In this document: in pieces, positions 46,801 to 58,600 of the stretch
How the letters are laid out: every line of letters begins with the position of its first letter
Numbering within the stretch: the first letter of the stretch is position 1
NCBI GenBank assembly: GCA_964020155.1
Contig: OZ026557.1
Span: 1,986,001-2,050,000 of the forward strand
Direction: 5' to 3'
Length of the DNA: 64,000 bases
Source of the DNA: Chondrilla cf. caribensis
Taxonomy: Eukaryota; Porifera; Demospongiae; Chondrillida; Chondrillidae
Program-made: the position numbers and the translations under genes
Notes under the pieces: model-generated
Seen by the model: the letters and a program-made list of their open reading frames with translations, nothing else
The model's database searches: none
What the model was told of the DNA's origin: nothing

Positions 46801-47377
46801 GACAACGGAGCTGAGTGATTTTCTTCTTTCGTACTTTGGTGACACAAGAAATTACTACAAGGCCCACGTTCCCAATGATGTTGCCATGGAGATGTGTCAA
46901 AGTATACATCACTTGTGTGTTTTCTGTAAGAGGACATGCACCCCTCAGTCGACGCATGATTGGATCAAGGAATGTTGGCGTCTTGAACTTCTCTTGGGGT
47001 TGGCACAGTACCTAGCAGATCGTCCATCGTCTATGAAAACGTCTGTTGAAGTCCTGAAGAACAAACTCCTTGGGGTAGTGTCGCAGAAACAGAAGAAACC
47101 ACAAGCTATTGTACTATCAGTGAGAGATGTACTTCATATCGAGCATGAGTTGCAGGAACTGTACCGTGCTGTCCGTAAGAGACCCTTCAAACTGACATTA
47201 CCTGTGTCAGAGGTGAAGCTCCCAGCTTTTGTAGGTACCTCTTGGTTCCAGTGTGAGGAGGGCCATATCTACAGCAGAATTCAGAACGGGCTGGACATAT
47301 ACCACCATCAGCAGAGTGGCTGCCCTTACTGTGCCAAAGTGCATTTTGAGAACTATTGTACCATTGTACCACGCTAA
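40865..47377 (+). CDS. ZNFX1: ZNFX1 copy A: NFX1-type zinc finger SF1 helicase, 2,170 aa, single coding exon
   Basis: The start is the ATG at 40865 (MDGDQENRRG), the same codon as in copy B. Parts in order: an RGG-rich head (about residues 5-115); an alpha-helical region; a conserved block from KIPTNLIKGGYKSWEHYYNT; an SF1/UPF1-type helicase with Walker A GPPGTGKT (589-596), motif II EEAAE (1007-1011), LIGDHQQLRPKPN, DNYQGEEND and ALSRARKG. Then come many NFX1 zinc fingers (CGH..C...C), a RING-like stretch (CNHIFSVDFMDKY ... CCPKCSKPI) and a C-terminal RZ-like finger (CEEGHIYS ... CPYC). Family members bind RNA, act in antiviral sensing in vertebrates and in small-RNA inheritance in C. elegans. 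An acidic linker (about 775-890) splits the helicase core. Confidence 0.95.
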   Translation: MDGDQENRRGRERGRGRGRGWGRGGGGDRGRGRGRGGGGDRGRGRGGGGGGDRGRGRGRGGGGDRGRGRGRGGGGDRGRGRGRIGGGDRGRGRGRGGGGDRGRGRGKDRGSRLRIVPVQNRPPSWISELNALSISDLVDRVEAELKDFQQFLNQDDISDMKPVVCVLKKLTECDQEKKAISNRILAELLTERCATFHSHLTVSLTNAMKSFQNSSSVNYVLLLSDLCCSLLDIYQWTAFSSLPVLDIQRDIELIAKTKSEISFSVKEKLRKASEDLKVRIESIEEGMMRQTQNEDIDGVAGGSVNVEEDAYDYHLTSILPGPEELSSDVPKIPTNLIKGGYKSWEHYYNTQFHLLREDFIAPLRQGINGYRHGYRGRDLQDVRVYDDVRILEPTFGRDGVNYVIQFDVEHLQRVNWFRTKRLIYGSLVCLSDDSFHENMIFASVANRDPDMLCKGKVCIKPEGDVHFLQWNKHHTYTMVESSAYFEAYRHILTSLKRAEVDTMPFTQYLVNVSWDEVDVPSYIRNHLNMKHSSPTYNIATSLGLESGNSAYVEVTEESSWEEITETQLDTSQMKALKMALTQDLALIQGPPGTGKTYMGIKIVDALCHNRDIWDEYSRSPILVVCFTNHALDQFLNGIKSIKVERQQPMAYAFGDWFSDYDTLQPIRIARVGGRADESMAKYSLRNLRKGTIPQGEYRKLNALRENVESDLAAKKWQLLMPSTLFRATSLYKVDHLVPVMSPLHYEQLCSVVPNENPDIQLGIWLGLLQEAPPTFFNNNEMEPKEFNKFDVQKAADEESHSIKEDKDQEVNGFLPETVQADEPVTHDELSEPKEAENIEDDDEEETGLIDVKDEVSFELDQRMIDLGDDFPDTAFSRNEPTSEAKVPEDPGIREHWVPSPKYPQLLQRLLQARPFSKLESERVESLEDLKMADRRRLYNYWVSAVQLGDIQAQFDEFNTLCQEYNDFNHQQDQYALENVHVIGMTTTGAAKYQHILHMIKPKIVIIEEAAEVLESHIVSCLTANTQHLILIGDHQQLRPKPNVYELAKKHNLDISLFERLVRNDFPRVTLEIQHRMRPEIAKLVHPLIYPVLENHQSVCSFNDVMGVCTNIFFIDHQEREKPNDELKSHSNVHEAQCMASLCRYFIQQGYRPEQITLLCAYTGQLFEVRKHMPRKEFEGVCVRTLDNYQGEENDIVLLTLVRSNDFKKIGFLREEHRVCVALSRARKGFYCIGNFQLLESQAEIWKKLVPSLRERGIIGPFLKLRCQNHPNVITEVKTYKDFANVPEGGCMKECNTRLPCGHACDRKCHIYDKDHTEYKCMKTCTRECEYSHQCVNQCYRCPPCPPCYAIVDKEMPVCGHIQQLVCSVSPEEVKCTTKVYRTCDKGHNVSIECYKKDDPCEEKVQTELKCGHMEYVMCSVSPEKVQCTTKVERTCDKGHNVSIECYKKDEPCKEKVQTELKCGHMKYVLCHIDPDSVLCKKPCDQLLPCGHKCREKCYQTCTTKCLELVQGLRKCGHIVKHECSKSPDDHDVKCIAPCTEVLPCGHQCKNTCSQPCQLYCTEKVTVELTCGHSYQKKCSSTAKPQCRVRVQKTLSCGHQTTMSCWQPRAGSYNCQVRENVKLACGHQAWLKCCERNDYKCTVQVTITRQCGHKVNIKCGNRDDIPSCNSPCYQKLACGHFCKGTCSKCFGGRLHQNCSAECRVTLPCGHYITTTDCFGSNADRCNAKCSFTCEHTKHRHDCQDHCPVLDCSEGCRVGCSHQSRCGKKCMELCELPACNEPCPIPQKCKHPCEGVCGEPCPRICRVCYYSTKKGKKRGGRKFEFESYLQDRKLLDDKKCRFIQLPCNHIFSVDFMDKYMWEKKKGEQRIAVKCCPKCSKPITNMHRYRDVIKEMLGLVNKVRHLQPPEIQSSVFPTISLSKEFNLALRKKDFVKHFAVSHSSKFVWSITPSRCYLSYRSPLCHSAYDTFASQQESLMSALTTELSDFLLSYFGDTRNYYKAHVPNDVAMEMCQSIHHLCVFCKRTCTPQSTHDWIKECWRLELLLGLAQYLADRPSSMKTSVEVLKNKLLGVVSQKQKKPQAIVLSVRDVLHIEHELQELYRAVRKRPFKLTLPVSEVKLPAFVGTSWFQCEEGHIYSRIQNGLDIYHHQQSGCPYCAKVHFENYCTIVPR
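40932..41190 (+). repeat. 36-bp coding minisatellite expanding the RGG box of ZNFX1 copy A
   Basis: About seven copies of a 36-bp, almost purely purine unit encode the 12-residue repeat GRGGGGDRGRGR, with minor changes (one with GG for GR, one with IG). Copy B has only a short RG-rich head and no array. The whole stretch 40870-41190 is nearly homopurine on the plus strand. Confidence 0.93.
44959..45270 (+). repeat. In-frame 156-bp tandem duplication of an NFX1 zinc-finger block
   Basis: Two copies, 44959-45114 and 45115-45270, each encode 52 residues (CSVSPE.V.CTTKV, CDKGHNVSIECYKKD, ELKCGHM). Copy B has a single version, so copy A has one extra finger block. Confidence 0.9.
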
Positions 47378-47810
47378 CTCCATACCCTATTATTATGTAA
47401 TTGCTACTGTTAAAATTATGCATACTATAGACACTATAATAATATTATTTAGTTTGTGTATTATTATAGTTTCATAATAACTGTTACTATTTTGCTATTG
47501 TTATATTATGACTAATATTATTTTTAATGTATAATATATGATAATAATTACTTTTTGAATTCATGTGCATTAAAATAATTAAATACAAATAATGAGTTAT
47601 TCCTGTATAATATGCACACAATGTACATGCAATTTAATAATAGCGAAATCTTGAATATATAGTTATTATGTTAAATATTAATATATATTAATATGTACAT
47701 GCATGCATGTATACATACATGTGTGCTGTATAGTACAGTACAGAGCAATTCAATTTATTCCTGCATATGCGTGTATTTATTACAGGCATGCGTGTGTATA
47801 TAAATGCCAT

Positions 47811-48263
47811 TAATTGAACATGTTGTAAAGAGATCTGACTGTATACTAGTACATGGGAGCTCTACCAAGGGTGATGTTGTAAAGAGGTCTGACTGTATAC
47901 TAGTATATGGGAGCACTACCAAGGATTGTGTTGTAGAGAGGTGTGACTGTATACTAGTGTATGGGAGCACTACCAAGGGTGATGTTGTAGAGAGGTGTGA
48001 CTGTATACTAGTATATGGGAGCACTACCAATGGTGGTGTTGTAGAGAGGTCTGACTGTATAATATGGGAGCACTACAAGGATGGTGTTGTAAAGAGGTCT
48101 GACTGTATACTAGTGTATGGGAGCACTACCAAGGGTGGTGTTGTAAAGAGGTCTGACTGTATACTAGTGTATGGGAGCACTACCAAGGGTGGTGTTGTAA
48201 AGAGGTCTGACTGTATACTAGTGTATGGGAGCACTACCAAGGGTGATGTTGTAAAGAGGTCAT
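47811..48263. repeat. 54-bp minisatellite at the junction of units A and B
   Basis: About eight copies of a 54-bp unit (...gaggtctgactgtatactag...gggagcactaccaaggg...). It stays open as an 18-residue repeat, but this looks incidental. The same unit occurs in about four copies at 59184-59375, at the end of unit B. Confidence 0.93.
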
Positions 48264-48529
48264 ATATGTTTCATGTATGTGCACAATACATGCCGTAATG
48301 TATTTTCATGTGAATGCCAACATGATTCACTATGCTACACTGATGGCCGCACCACTACCGCAGAGCTTGCTCCGGCCCTGTATGTATGTACAGTACCTAT
48401 GTCCCTATTGTGCATATTGTACTTCAGACATATTTAACATGTACATATTGCACCCACTTACATACATTTGTATATAATACGTACATTGTATGTTTGGTCA
48501 TCTGTTTCCTATGTACTCTATATGCACTT

Positions 48530-49004
<475 letters not shown>

Positions 49005-49044
49005 TCCCTTGTAAATGTACTGTTTGCTTCATGTACTTTTGAAG

Positions 49045-50915
49045 GTGTTCAGAGGCAGGGACATTGGGCTACTGCATGGATGCTCAGCTCAAGCTAGTCT
49101 TCAAGGACGTAATCTGCTCCAAACCAAGGAGTAGTCGGAACTCCAGTATCGGTCAGTGTAGCACATCAGACATGTACATCATTAGTGCATGGTGATTTCA
49201 TAGTATTTCATAACATAGAGTAATATCTATGTCCATACAGACAATAAGTGCATTCGCAGATAGTGTAGTATGTTTGATGTACATCAATATTGTATGTATG
49301 TATACTATAGTATAATATATATGTATATATATGTACATGTAATGGCAATAGAAACATATTATATGCATGTTTGTATAAGATACAGTATGTACGTATGTAG
49401 TATTTTTGTGAGTTTTAACAATAAGATTTAGCATTGAAATTAGAGTGTCACATTCTTGTGATACACTCCTTGTGACACACCCTGGTGACACACCCCTTGC
49501 GACACACCCTTGTGACACACCCCTTGTAACACACCCCTTGTGACATTGTGTTCTTCCTTCACACACAGAGGCATTCATGGTGTGTAGGGAGTTCACTCCA
49601 GTGCCAGGATTCAGGGAGGCTAAACTGGAGCTGAGTACTCCCTGTGGTGAGTTAGCATGGTGCATGAAGCCTACTGGCGTATATACACATGTACTACATG
49701 AGAGTATACACCAATTATGCTAATATATTTTTACTTACAAACTAACCGAAGTGATTGTTGTCTTGGCAACAATCATACAACATTCATACACCTATCATTG
49801 AGTTAAAATTCATAACTTGTCCCATACAGTTTTTGTGTACTGCCACATCCGAGCCCACCAATTGTCCGTAAGACCTCGTGTAGCAGCTGTGCAAACATTG
49901 GCATATTGCCTGCTGTACGTGTGTATGCATGCTATTGTTTTTAACATGTTTTCATGATAAAGTGTACAATTCCTACATTTTCCACCTAGAGCAGCTGAAA
50001 ACCCTGTAATTTGCAACCAAAATACATAGGATTGTAACAGTTTGCAACAGGTCATGTAGTATTAATATTATGTACATATATATATGTACATTTATGCATG
50101 AACACATAATATTATAGTTCTTTTCTGTATCGTACTCTCTTTGCAGTTCCGAGTGGTGAACTATGCTTGGGAACTGCAGTGCGATTCATTGCATGTGGTG
50201 ACATGATTTGAGTGGGTTTGACTCCGACAAGACACACAGCTCACCTGTGAGTGCACACCTGTGCTATAAATTCCTGAGAACACCGCACAATTACCCACAA
50301 ACGGTGCTTGTGTAAACTTCAAGTGGGACTGCGATGTTAATTTACATGTCTACTTATACGTAGGCATGGTTACCATTACCATGGATAAAGTATTTAAAGT
50401 TTTAGTGAGCATCTTGTATGTTCTTTATGGGCCGTTGTGTACAAGTACACATGTACATACGTGAATCTCCTATATCAGGACTGGACAAACATATGTCTAG
50501 AAACTCCTGTAGTAATCCTGCTCATGCATCTGTACATACATGTATACGTACATAACTAAGTGTGCATTCTGATGTAACACAGTTTCCTGTACCTCCTCGA
50601 AGATTCCACTGAATACACTCTACAAATGTATTTCATGATAACAATCTTATTAATAATGTGTGTTGTTACATACATTGGTCGTGTTTACATGTATGAATCA
50701 AGAAATCTATGCCTTGTCGTATTTGCTGTGAGTACAGTATTACTCTCATCCAGGGTAAATCCAGTATCAGTAGAGACCCTGTCCAGAACCCCATTTGCCC
50801 ACCTTACGAGAAGGCAGTTGCTCTGAAGAAGAAGCAAGCTAATGAAGGAAGACCTAGTGAGGTCAAAATTGAAGAAGTCGTTGAAGGAACTATAGGATCA
50901 ACTCAAACAACGTGA
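49045..50915 (+). pseudogene. FTSJ1: FTSJ1 pseudogene (exons 7-10 only)
   Basis: Pieces 49045-49151, 49569-49646, 50147-50246 and 50754-50915 match FTSJ1 exons 7-10, with splice sites mostly intact. Exon 7 carries a 4-bp insertion (ctgcatggatgctcag) and exon 9 a 5-bp insertion that creates a TGA after CGDMI. Exons 1-6 with the SAM-binding site are missing. It is a by-product of the segmental duplication and cannot make a methyltransferase. Confidence 0.92.
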
Positions 50916-51044
50916 TTTTAATCATTGGTAACTTGTTTTTAAAAGTGTTGTGAAATAATATATGCAAACCGACATAATATCTGTACAATAATAGTACTGT
51001 ATAGTTATTACAATAATTATTATACACAAGTCGCGATATCTGAT

Positions 51045-51083
51045 CACGTGCTTTGTCACGTGTATTTGGGTATTTTCGATTCC
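51045..51083. promoter_or_regulatory. ZNFX1: ZNFX1 copy B promoter elements
   Basis: CACGTG at 51045-51050 and 51057-51062 keep the spacing of copy A. The IRF-like site downstream is degraded by one base (minus strand GGAATCGAAA, 51074-51083). Confidence 0.5.
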
Positions 51084-51104
51084 GTTGAACTATAGACATT
51101 CCAA

Positions 51105-51255
51105 GAATGTTCGCTTCGTTGGAAGACTTTCAGGGCAGTCGGCGCATTCGAGCGTGAAATCCGCTTCAAGTGGAAGAGATTCTGGTCTACTGGAAATCTG
51201 GCACAGATTTCCTCTGATTTTCGATCGATATTGTGGCAATCTCGAAATTAGACTG
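51105..51255 (+). other. ZNFX1: Non-coding 5' UTR exon of ZNFX1 copy B
   Basis: It matches the copy A UTR exon and ends at a GGTGAG donor. The following UTR intron (51256-52544) is 1.3 kb, much longer than in copy A, with AT-rich sequence and no recognisable gene. Confidence 0.58.
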
Positions 51256-52622
51256 GTGAGTTTAATATCTGGCCGTATATACGCACGAAGTCTATACGTG
51301 CGTGTCGGATTTATAATAATGTATTGATCATGAATTTACCCATTATAATGTCTATAATACTAGTATGATGCTACGATACTATTATAATAATGAATACATT
51401 GACCGTACATGTTCGGATAGACTGGAGCTGTTTCGCCGTATGTTATTGATTTGTTTGGGATTCGTATAATAGTATGTACAATCTATCGAACTACGCAGCG
51501 GCTGCGTTGTAGAGTAAACCTAGCTGGCAAAATACTGCTAGCTAGCCTTATAGTAATAATACATGTTCGATTATTATCGTGAAACTGGAAATATAATTCG
51601 ATCCATCGTGTATTGAATATAATAATCTTATAAACATATTGATTACTAGGATTATAAGATTTATTTAGATCAATCAAGTCATTATAGGGATCATAACTTA
51701 GTCTTCCACTACTAGTGTGACTGTTTCTTTAGTTCTTGTCCACCTTCACGTACTATTACAGTGCTGTAACTATCATGCCTGGTGGGTGATATCATGTACA
51801 TCTCAGTGTAGAGCAGCAATATCTTGAGCTTCCTAGATGAAACTCCGTACAGAAAATGCCAAGATAGTAATAATACTATTCCATTGTTCATCCTGTTTGT
51901 GAATCAATGACATTATTGAAAATGGGAGCATTGACTTTGTCAAACCAATGTATGCATGTGTTTTACTTACCTACATAATAATTATTTGACATACATGTGT
52001 TTACTCTCCTTCTCATTCCCTTGCAGTTCATACTTACTCAGTACGTATATGCCCGTTCAACCTCTGATTCCACAAATATTGGAAACATTGGAATTGAGAC
52101 TCTGATTAAGCGGGAACAGGCAACATAGTGCAGCAGGTTTTCTGAATTAATTTTTGGCAATTACAACAAAACTCGTCAAAACCACTGGGAAACTTCATTG
52201 TCTACTAAGCACCTTGAAACTTCCTCCATTGGCTTTCATATGTTTTTGGTGAGTATTGTTCATTTCTATGTGGAGGTTGTGTCATTGTATTACGTCATCA
52301 TACATTGTTAAGCGGCCACAAGTACACGATTTAATAGAGAATGGTAACTTTGATAGGATGAACATATTCTAAGCATCTCCAAGATCGCAATGAAATGAAT
52401 GCTTGATCTAAAGATGAGAATGGCTTGAAATAGAGTTCAGTGATGTTTATAAACTAGTTGTTTGCAACACAAACCCATTAACAGTGATTGACATAGATTA
52501 TGTACATATTATTACATACTGTCTCAATCCTCTTTGTTCAATAGTGGGAGTCCACCCTGTACTAAACCACAGCAAGTGTACACGGCAATGATAGTAGCTC
52601 CTCTCCAACTGTAAAATTAATC

Positions 52623-55600
52623 ATGGATGGAGATCGAGAAAGGGGGAGGGGTCGAGGAAGAAGGTGGGGCCGAGGAAGAGGGCGGGGTAGAGGAAGAGGG
52701 AGGGGCAAAGGAAACAGAGGTCCCCGTCTTCACATAGCTCCCATGCAGATTCGTCCATCTTCCTGGATCAGTGAACTAGATGCTCTGTCAATATCAGACT
52801 TAGTGGATCGTGTTGAAGCCGAATTGAAAGATTTTCAGCAGTTTCTGAACCAAGATGATATTCCTGATATGAAACTAGTAGTCTGCGTGCTCAAGAAGCT
52901 GACAGAGTGTGATCAGGAGAAAAAGGAAATTTCAAACCGGATCATCGCTGAACTGCTCACTGAGAGATGTGCAACATTCCATAGTCACCTCAGAGTATCA
53001 TTGACTAAAGCCATGAAGAGTTTTCAAAACTCTTCATCTGTCAATTATATACTTCTCCTGAGTGATCTGTGTTGTTCACTGCTTGATATCTTTCAGTGGA
53101 CAGCTTTCTCAAACCTTCCAGTCCTTGATATTCAAAGAGATATTGAATTGATTGCTGAGACTGAGAGCAAGACATCTTCTTCTGTACAGGAGAAGTTGAG
53201 AAAGGCCTCCAAAGATTTGAAGGTTCGCATTGAACACATTGAAGAAGGAATGATGCGTCAAACACAGAATGAAGACATTGACGGAGTAGCTGGAGAGTTT
53301 GCAGACACTGAAGAGAATACCTATAACTACCACCTCACAAGCATTCTTCCTGATGCAGAAGAACTGTCATCAGATGTGCCTAAAATTCCCACCAACCTGA
53401 TCAAAGGTGGGTACAAATCCTGGGAACACTACTACAACACACAGTTTCACCTCCTCAGGGAAGATTTCATAGCTCCTCTTCGTCAAGGAATAAATGGCTA
53501 CCGTCACGGATATCGGGGACGTGATCTCCAAGATGTCCGGGTCTATGATGGCGTTAGAATTCTTGAGCCTGCATTCGGACGTGATGGTGTGAACTATGTC
53601 ATTCAATTTGATGTAAAGCATCTGCAACGAGTGAATTGGTTCCGAACAAAACGTCTCATCTACGGTTCTCTGGTTTGTTTATCAGACGACTCCTTCCACG
53701 AGAACATGATTTTTGCCTCTGTTGCTAACCGTGATCCAAAAATGCTTAGTAGTGGCAAAGTATGCATCAAACCAGAAGGAGATGTTCATTTTTTGCAGTG
53801 GAACAAGCACCACGTCTACACTATGGTCGAGTCCTCTGCATACTTTGAGGCTTATCGTCACATTCTGACCAGCTTGCAGAGGGCAGAAGTGGATACCATG
53901 CCCTTCACTCAGTACCTTGTGAATGTCTCCTGGGATGAGGTGGATGTGCCGTCATACATCAGAAATCACCTCAACATGAAAAATTCTTCCCCAACCTATA
54001 ATATTGCCACATCGCTTGGATTGGAAGCTGGCAATTCTGCCTATGTGGAGGTGACTGAAGAGTCGTCATGGGATGGGATCGCTGAGACACAGCTGGATAC
54101 TTCTCAGATGAAAGCCCTGAAAATGGCCCTCACTCAAGACTTTGCCCTTATCCAAGGACCTCCCGGAACAGGGAAGACCTACATGGGTATCAAGATTGTC
54201 GATGCTCTCTGCCACAACCGTGACACCTGGGACGAATACAGTAGATCACCCATACTTGTGGTCTGCTTCACCAATCATGCCTTGGACCAGTTTCTCAATG
54301 GAATCAAGTCTATTGAAGTTGAACAGAATCTGGCATATAGACCACACACACTATTTGCTAGAACCAGTGTACGACCTATTCGCATCGCACGTGTGGGGGG
54401 TAGAGCTGATGAAAGTATGGCACAGTTTACTCTACGGAATTTACGTAAGGGAACTATCCCACGTGAAGAGTACAAAAAACTCAAATATATGCAGGCAAAT
54501 GTAGAGAAAGAAGCTGCCGACTTGGAATCCGCCATACCTTCAACAATAGCAAGGATACTTTGGGTAGACAATGTAGATCATTTACTCCAAGTGATGTCCC
54601 CACTACACTATGAACAGCTGTGTTCAGTAGTTCCCGGTGAAATGCCCAATATTCAACTTCACGTCTGGCTGGGTCTTTACCAAAAGGCAGCTCCCACTTT
54701 TGTTAGTGATGAGGAAAGACAAGAGAAAGGTAAATTTTATTCACAAGCATCTACAGAGAGGAAAACTCAAGAAGGCCAAGATAAAGTGAAAAGTGGCTTT
54801 CCACAAGTAGAATCTGGTTGCATTGATGATTCAGTCACCACTAGTACTGCAAGTAATTTAGAAGGTGTTCTCTGCAATGCTGAAGAGGGCAAAGAAGAAA
54901 TTGTGGAAGACAAGGAAGAAGCAGGCCTGATTGATGTTAAAGATGAATTTGCCATTGAAGCTGATCAAAGAATGTTAGATTTGGGAGATGACTTCCCAAA
55001 CACTGCTGTTGTACGGGATGAATTGAACCCTGATGCAGAAGTACAAGAGGACCAAGGTGTACAAGAACGTTGGAAACCTGTTCCTGACCATGAACAGCTT
55101 CTGCAGAGGATTTGGAAGGCCTCTCCTTTCAGTCAGCAGGAGGCAGAGAGAGTGGAGAACCTTATCAACCTGCACAAGGCCGATCGCTGGAGATTATACA
55201 ACTATTGGCTGAGTAGAGTACAGTTGGGAGACATCCAGGCACAGTTCGATGAGTTCAACACTCTCTGCCAAGAGTACAACAATTTCAATCGTCAGCAGGA
55301 CCAGTATGCACTGGAGAATGTACACGTCATTGGTATGACCACAACTGGGGCTGCCAAGTATCAACACATTCTGCACATGATAAAGCCAAAGATTGTCATA
55401 ATTGAAGAAGCGGCCGAAGTGCTTGAGTCACACATTGTCTCTTGCCTCACAGCTAACACTCAGCACCTCATTTTGATTGGAGATCACCAGCAGCTGAGGC
55501 CCAAGCCTAATGTGTACGAGTTGGCAAAGAAGCACAACTTGGACATTTCCCTGTTTGAAAGGCTCGTTCGAAATGATTTCCCGCGAGTGACCCTCGAGAT

Positions 55601-58600
55601 TCAGCATCGAATGAGACCAGAAATAGCAAAACTGGTCCACCCTCTCATCTATCCCGTGTTGGAGAATCACCAATCAGTATGTTCGTTTGATGATGTGATG
55701 GGCGTTTGCACCAACATCTTTTTCATTGACCACCAAGAGCGCGAGAAACCAAACGATGAGTTGAAAAGTCATTCGAATGTACACGAAGCACAGTACATGG
55801 CGGGCCTATGTCGCTACTTCATACAGCAAGGATACCGTCCAGAGCAAATCACTCTTCTTTGTGCCTACACTGGACAGCTCTTCGAAGTGAGGAAGCACAT
55901 GCCGAGGAAAGAATTTGAAGGTGTTTGCGTGAGGACATTGGACAACTACCAGGGGGAGGAAAACGACATTGTGCTGTTGACCCTTGTTCGAAGTAACGAC
56001 TTCAAGAAAATTGGATTCTTGCGTGAAGAACACAGAGTTTGTGTTGCTCTGTCTCGAGCCAGGAAGGGATTCTATTGTATAGGGAACTTTCAGCTGTTGG
56101 AGAGCCAAGCTGAAATCTGGGAAAAGCTGGTCCCATCTTTGAGAGAGCGAGGAATCATTGGACCATCTCTGAAGCTTCGTTGCCAGAACCACCCAGATGT
56201 GGTCACTGAAGTGAAAGCGTATAAAGATTTTAACAAAGTTCCAGAAGGTGGTTGTATGAAGGAATGCAATGCAAGGCTTCCATGTGGACACACCTGTGTC
56301 AAAAAGTGTCACATCTACGACAAGGATCACACAGAGTACAAGTGTAAGAAGACATGTACAGAAGAGTGCGAATACAGTCACCAGTGTGTGAATCTGTGCT
56401 ACAGGTGCCCTCCCTGTCCACCGTGTTGTGCAATAGTTGACAAGAAGATGCCATTCTGTGGCCATATCCGACAACTAATGTGCAGTGTTTCCCCTAAAGA
56501 GGTCAAGTGTACTACAAAAGTGCAAAGGACCTGTGACAAAGGCCACAATGTCTCCATTGAGTGTTACAAGAAGGATGATCCGTGTGAAGAAAAAGTGTGG
56601 ACTAAGCTCAAATGTGGCCACATGAATTATGTGCTGTGCTACGTTGATCCTGATAGTGTTCTTTGTAAGAAGCCGTGTGATCAACTTCTCCCCTGTGGTC
56701 ATGAATGCAGAGAGAAGTGTTACCAAACTTGCACCACTAACTGTCTGGAGCTTGTTCAAGGATTGAGAAAATGTGGGCACAACGTGAAACACGCATGTTC
56801 CAAGACACCAGATGATGTCGAGTGCAATGCACCGTGCACTGAAGTCCTTCCTTGTGGGCATCAATGTAAGAATACATGCAGCCAACCCTGCCAACTGTAT
56901 TGCACTGAGAAAGTCACTGTTGAGCTCACCTGTGGACACAGCTATCAGAAGAAATGCTCTTCCAAAGAGCCCCAGTGTAGGGTAAGCGTGCAAAAGACAC
57001 TTCCCTGCGGCCATCAGGCTACAATGTTCTGTTGGCAGTCACGTGCAAGTGGCTATAACTGCCAGGTTATGGAAAATGTCAAACTTCCTTGTGGTCACCA
57101 AGCCTGGCTGAAGTGTTGTGAACGCGATGAGTATAAATGTACCATGCAAGTCACCATCACAAGGCAATGTGGGCACAAAGCAAATATTGAGTGTGGAAAT
57201 CGAGATAACATTTCAAGTTGCAACAGTCCCTGTTCTCAGAAGCTTGCGTGTGGGCACTTTTGCAAAGGAACATGCTCAAAGTGTTTTGGAGGTCGCTTAC
57301 ATCAGAGCTGCAGTGTTGAGTATCAGGTAACTCTGCCATGTGGACACTACATTAAGGCAAACTGTTTTGGCAGTAACACAGCTAAGTGCAAGGCCAGGTG
57401 CTCTTTTACGTGTGAGCACACAAAGCACAGACATGACTGTCAGGATCACTGCCCTGTTCTTGACTGCTCTGAGGGATGTCGAGTGGGCTGTTCCCATCAA
57501 TCGAGATGTGCGAAGAAGTGTATGGAACTGTGTGAGCTTCCAGCCTGTAACGAACCTTGTCCAAAACCTCAGAAGTGCAAGCATCCTTGCGAAGGTGTTT
57601 GCGGAGAGCCTTGTCCACGGATTTGTAGAGTGTGTTACTTTTCGACCAAGAAAGGGAAGAAGCGCAGTGGCCGGAAGTTGGATTTCGAGTCGTATCTCCA
57701 AGATAGGAAATTGTTGGATGACAAGAAGTGTCGCTTCATACAACTACCCTGTAATCACATTTTTAGTGTTGATTTCATGGATAAGTACATGTGGGAAAAG
57801 AAGAAAGATGAACAAAGGATTGCACTGAAATGTTGCCCCAAGTGTTCTAAGCCGATCACAAACATGCACAGGTACAGGGATGTGATCAAGGAGATGCTGG
57901 GATTAATCTACAAAGTGCGACGCCTTCAGCCTCCAGAGATCCAGTCAAGTGTTTTCCCAACCATTTCACTGTGCGAAGAATTCAATTTGGCTCTGAGAAA
58001 CAAGGATTTTGTGAAGTATTTTGAAGTCTCTGATTCCTCAAAGCTTGTTTGGTCCATAACGCCTTCTCGATGTTATCCCTCTTATATGTCTCTATCCTGT
58101 CACTCTGCTTATGACACATTTGCATCCCAGCAGGAGTCATTGATGTCAACTTTGACAATGGAGCTGAGTGATTTCCTTCTTTCGTACTTTGGTGACACAA
58201 GAAATTACTGCAAGGCCCACGTTCCCAATGATGTTGCCATGGAGATGTGTCAAAGTATCCATCACTTGTGTGTTTTCAGTAAGAGGACATGCACCCCTCA
58301 GTCGACGCATGATTGGATCAAGGAGTGTTGGCGACTTGAACTTCTCTTGGGATTGGCACAGTACCTAGCAGATCGTCCATCGTCTGTGGAGACGTCCGTC
58401 GAAGTCCTGGAAAACAAACTCCTTGGGGTAGTGTCGCAGAAACAGAAAAAGCCACGAGCTATTGTACTATCAGTGAGAGATGTGATTGATATCGAGCATG
58501 AGTTGCAGGATCTGTACAGTGCGGTCCGTAAGAGACCCTTCAAGTTGACATTACCTGTGAAAGAGGTGAAGCTCCCAGCTTTTGTAGGTACATCTTGGTT

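Larger units (their letters stand above)
36955..48263. repeat. Tandem segmental duplication, unit A
   Basis: It begins in FTSJ1 intron 4 (match of 'catatgttttgtgtatgtat' with 48264) and ends with the 54-bp minisatellite. It contains FTSJ1 exons 5-10 and ZNFX1 copy A. It is collinear with 48264-59390. Confidence 0.85.

Noticed and set aside
47804..48298. 164-codon open frame of 18-residue repeats
   Set aside because: The 54-bp unit is divisible by three and lacks stops by chance. There is no signal peptide, splice context or conservation, and the distal copies are not open.
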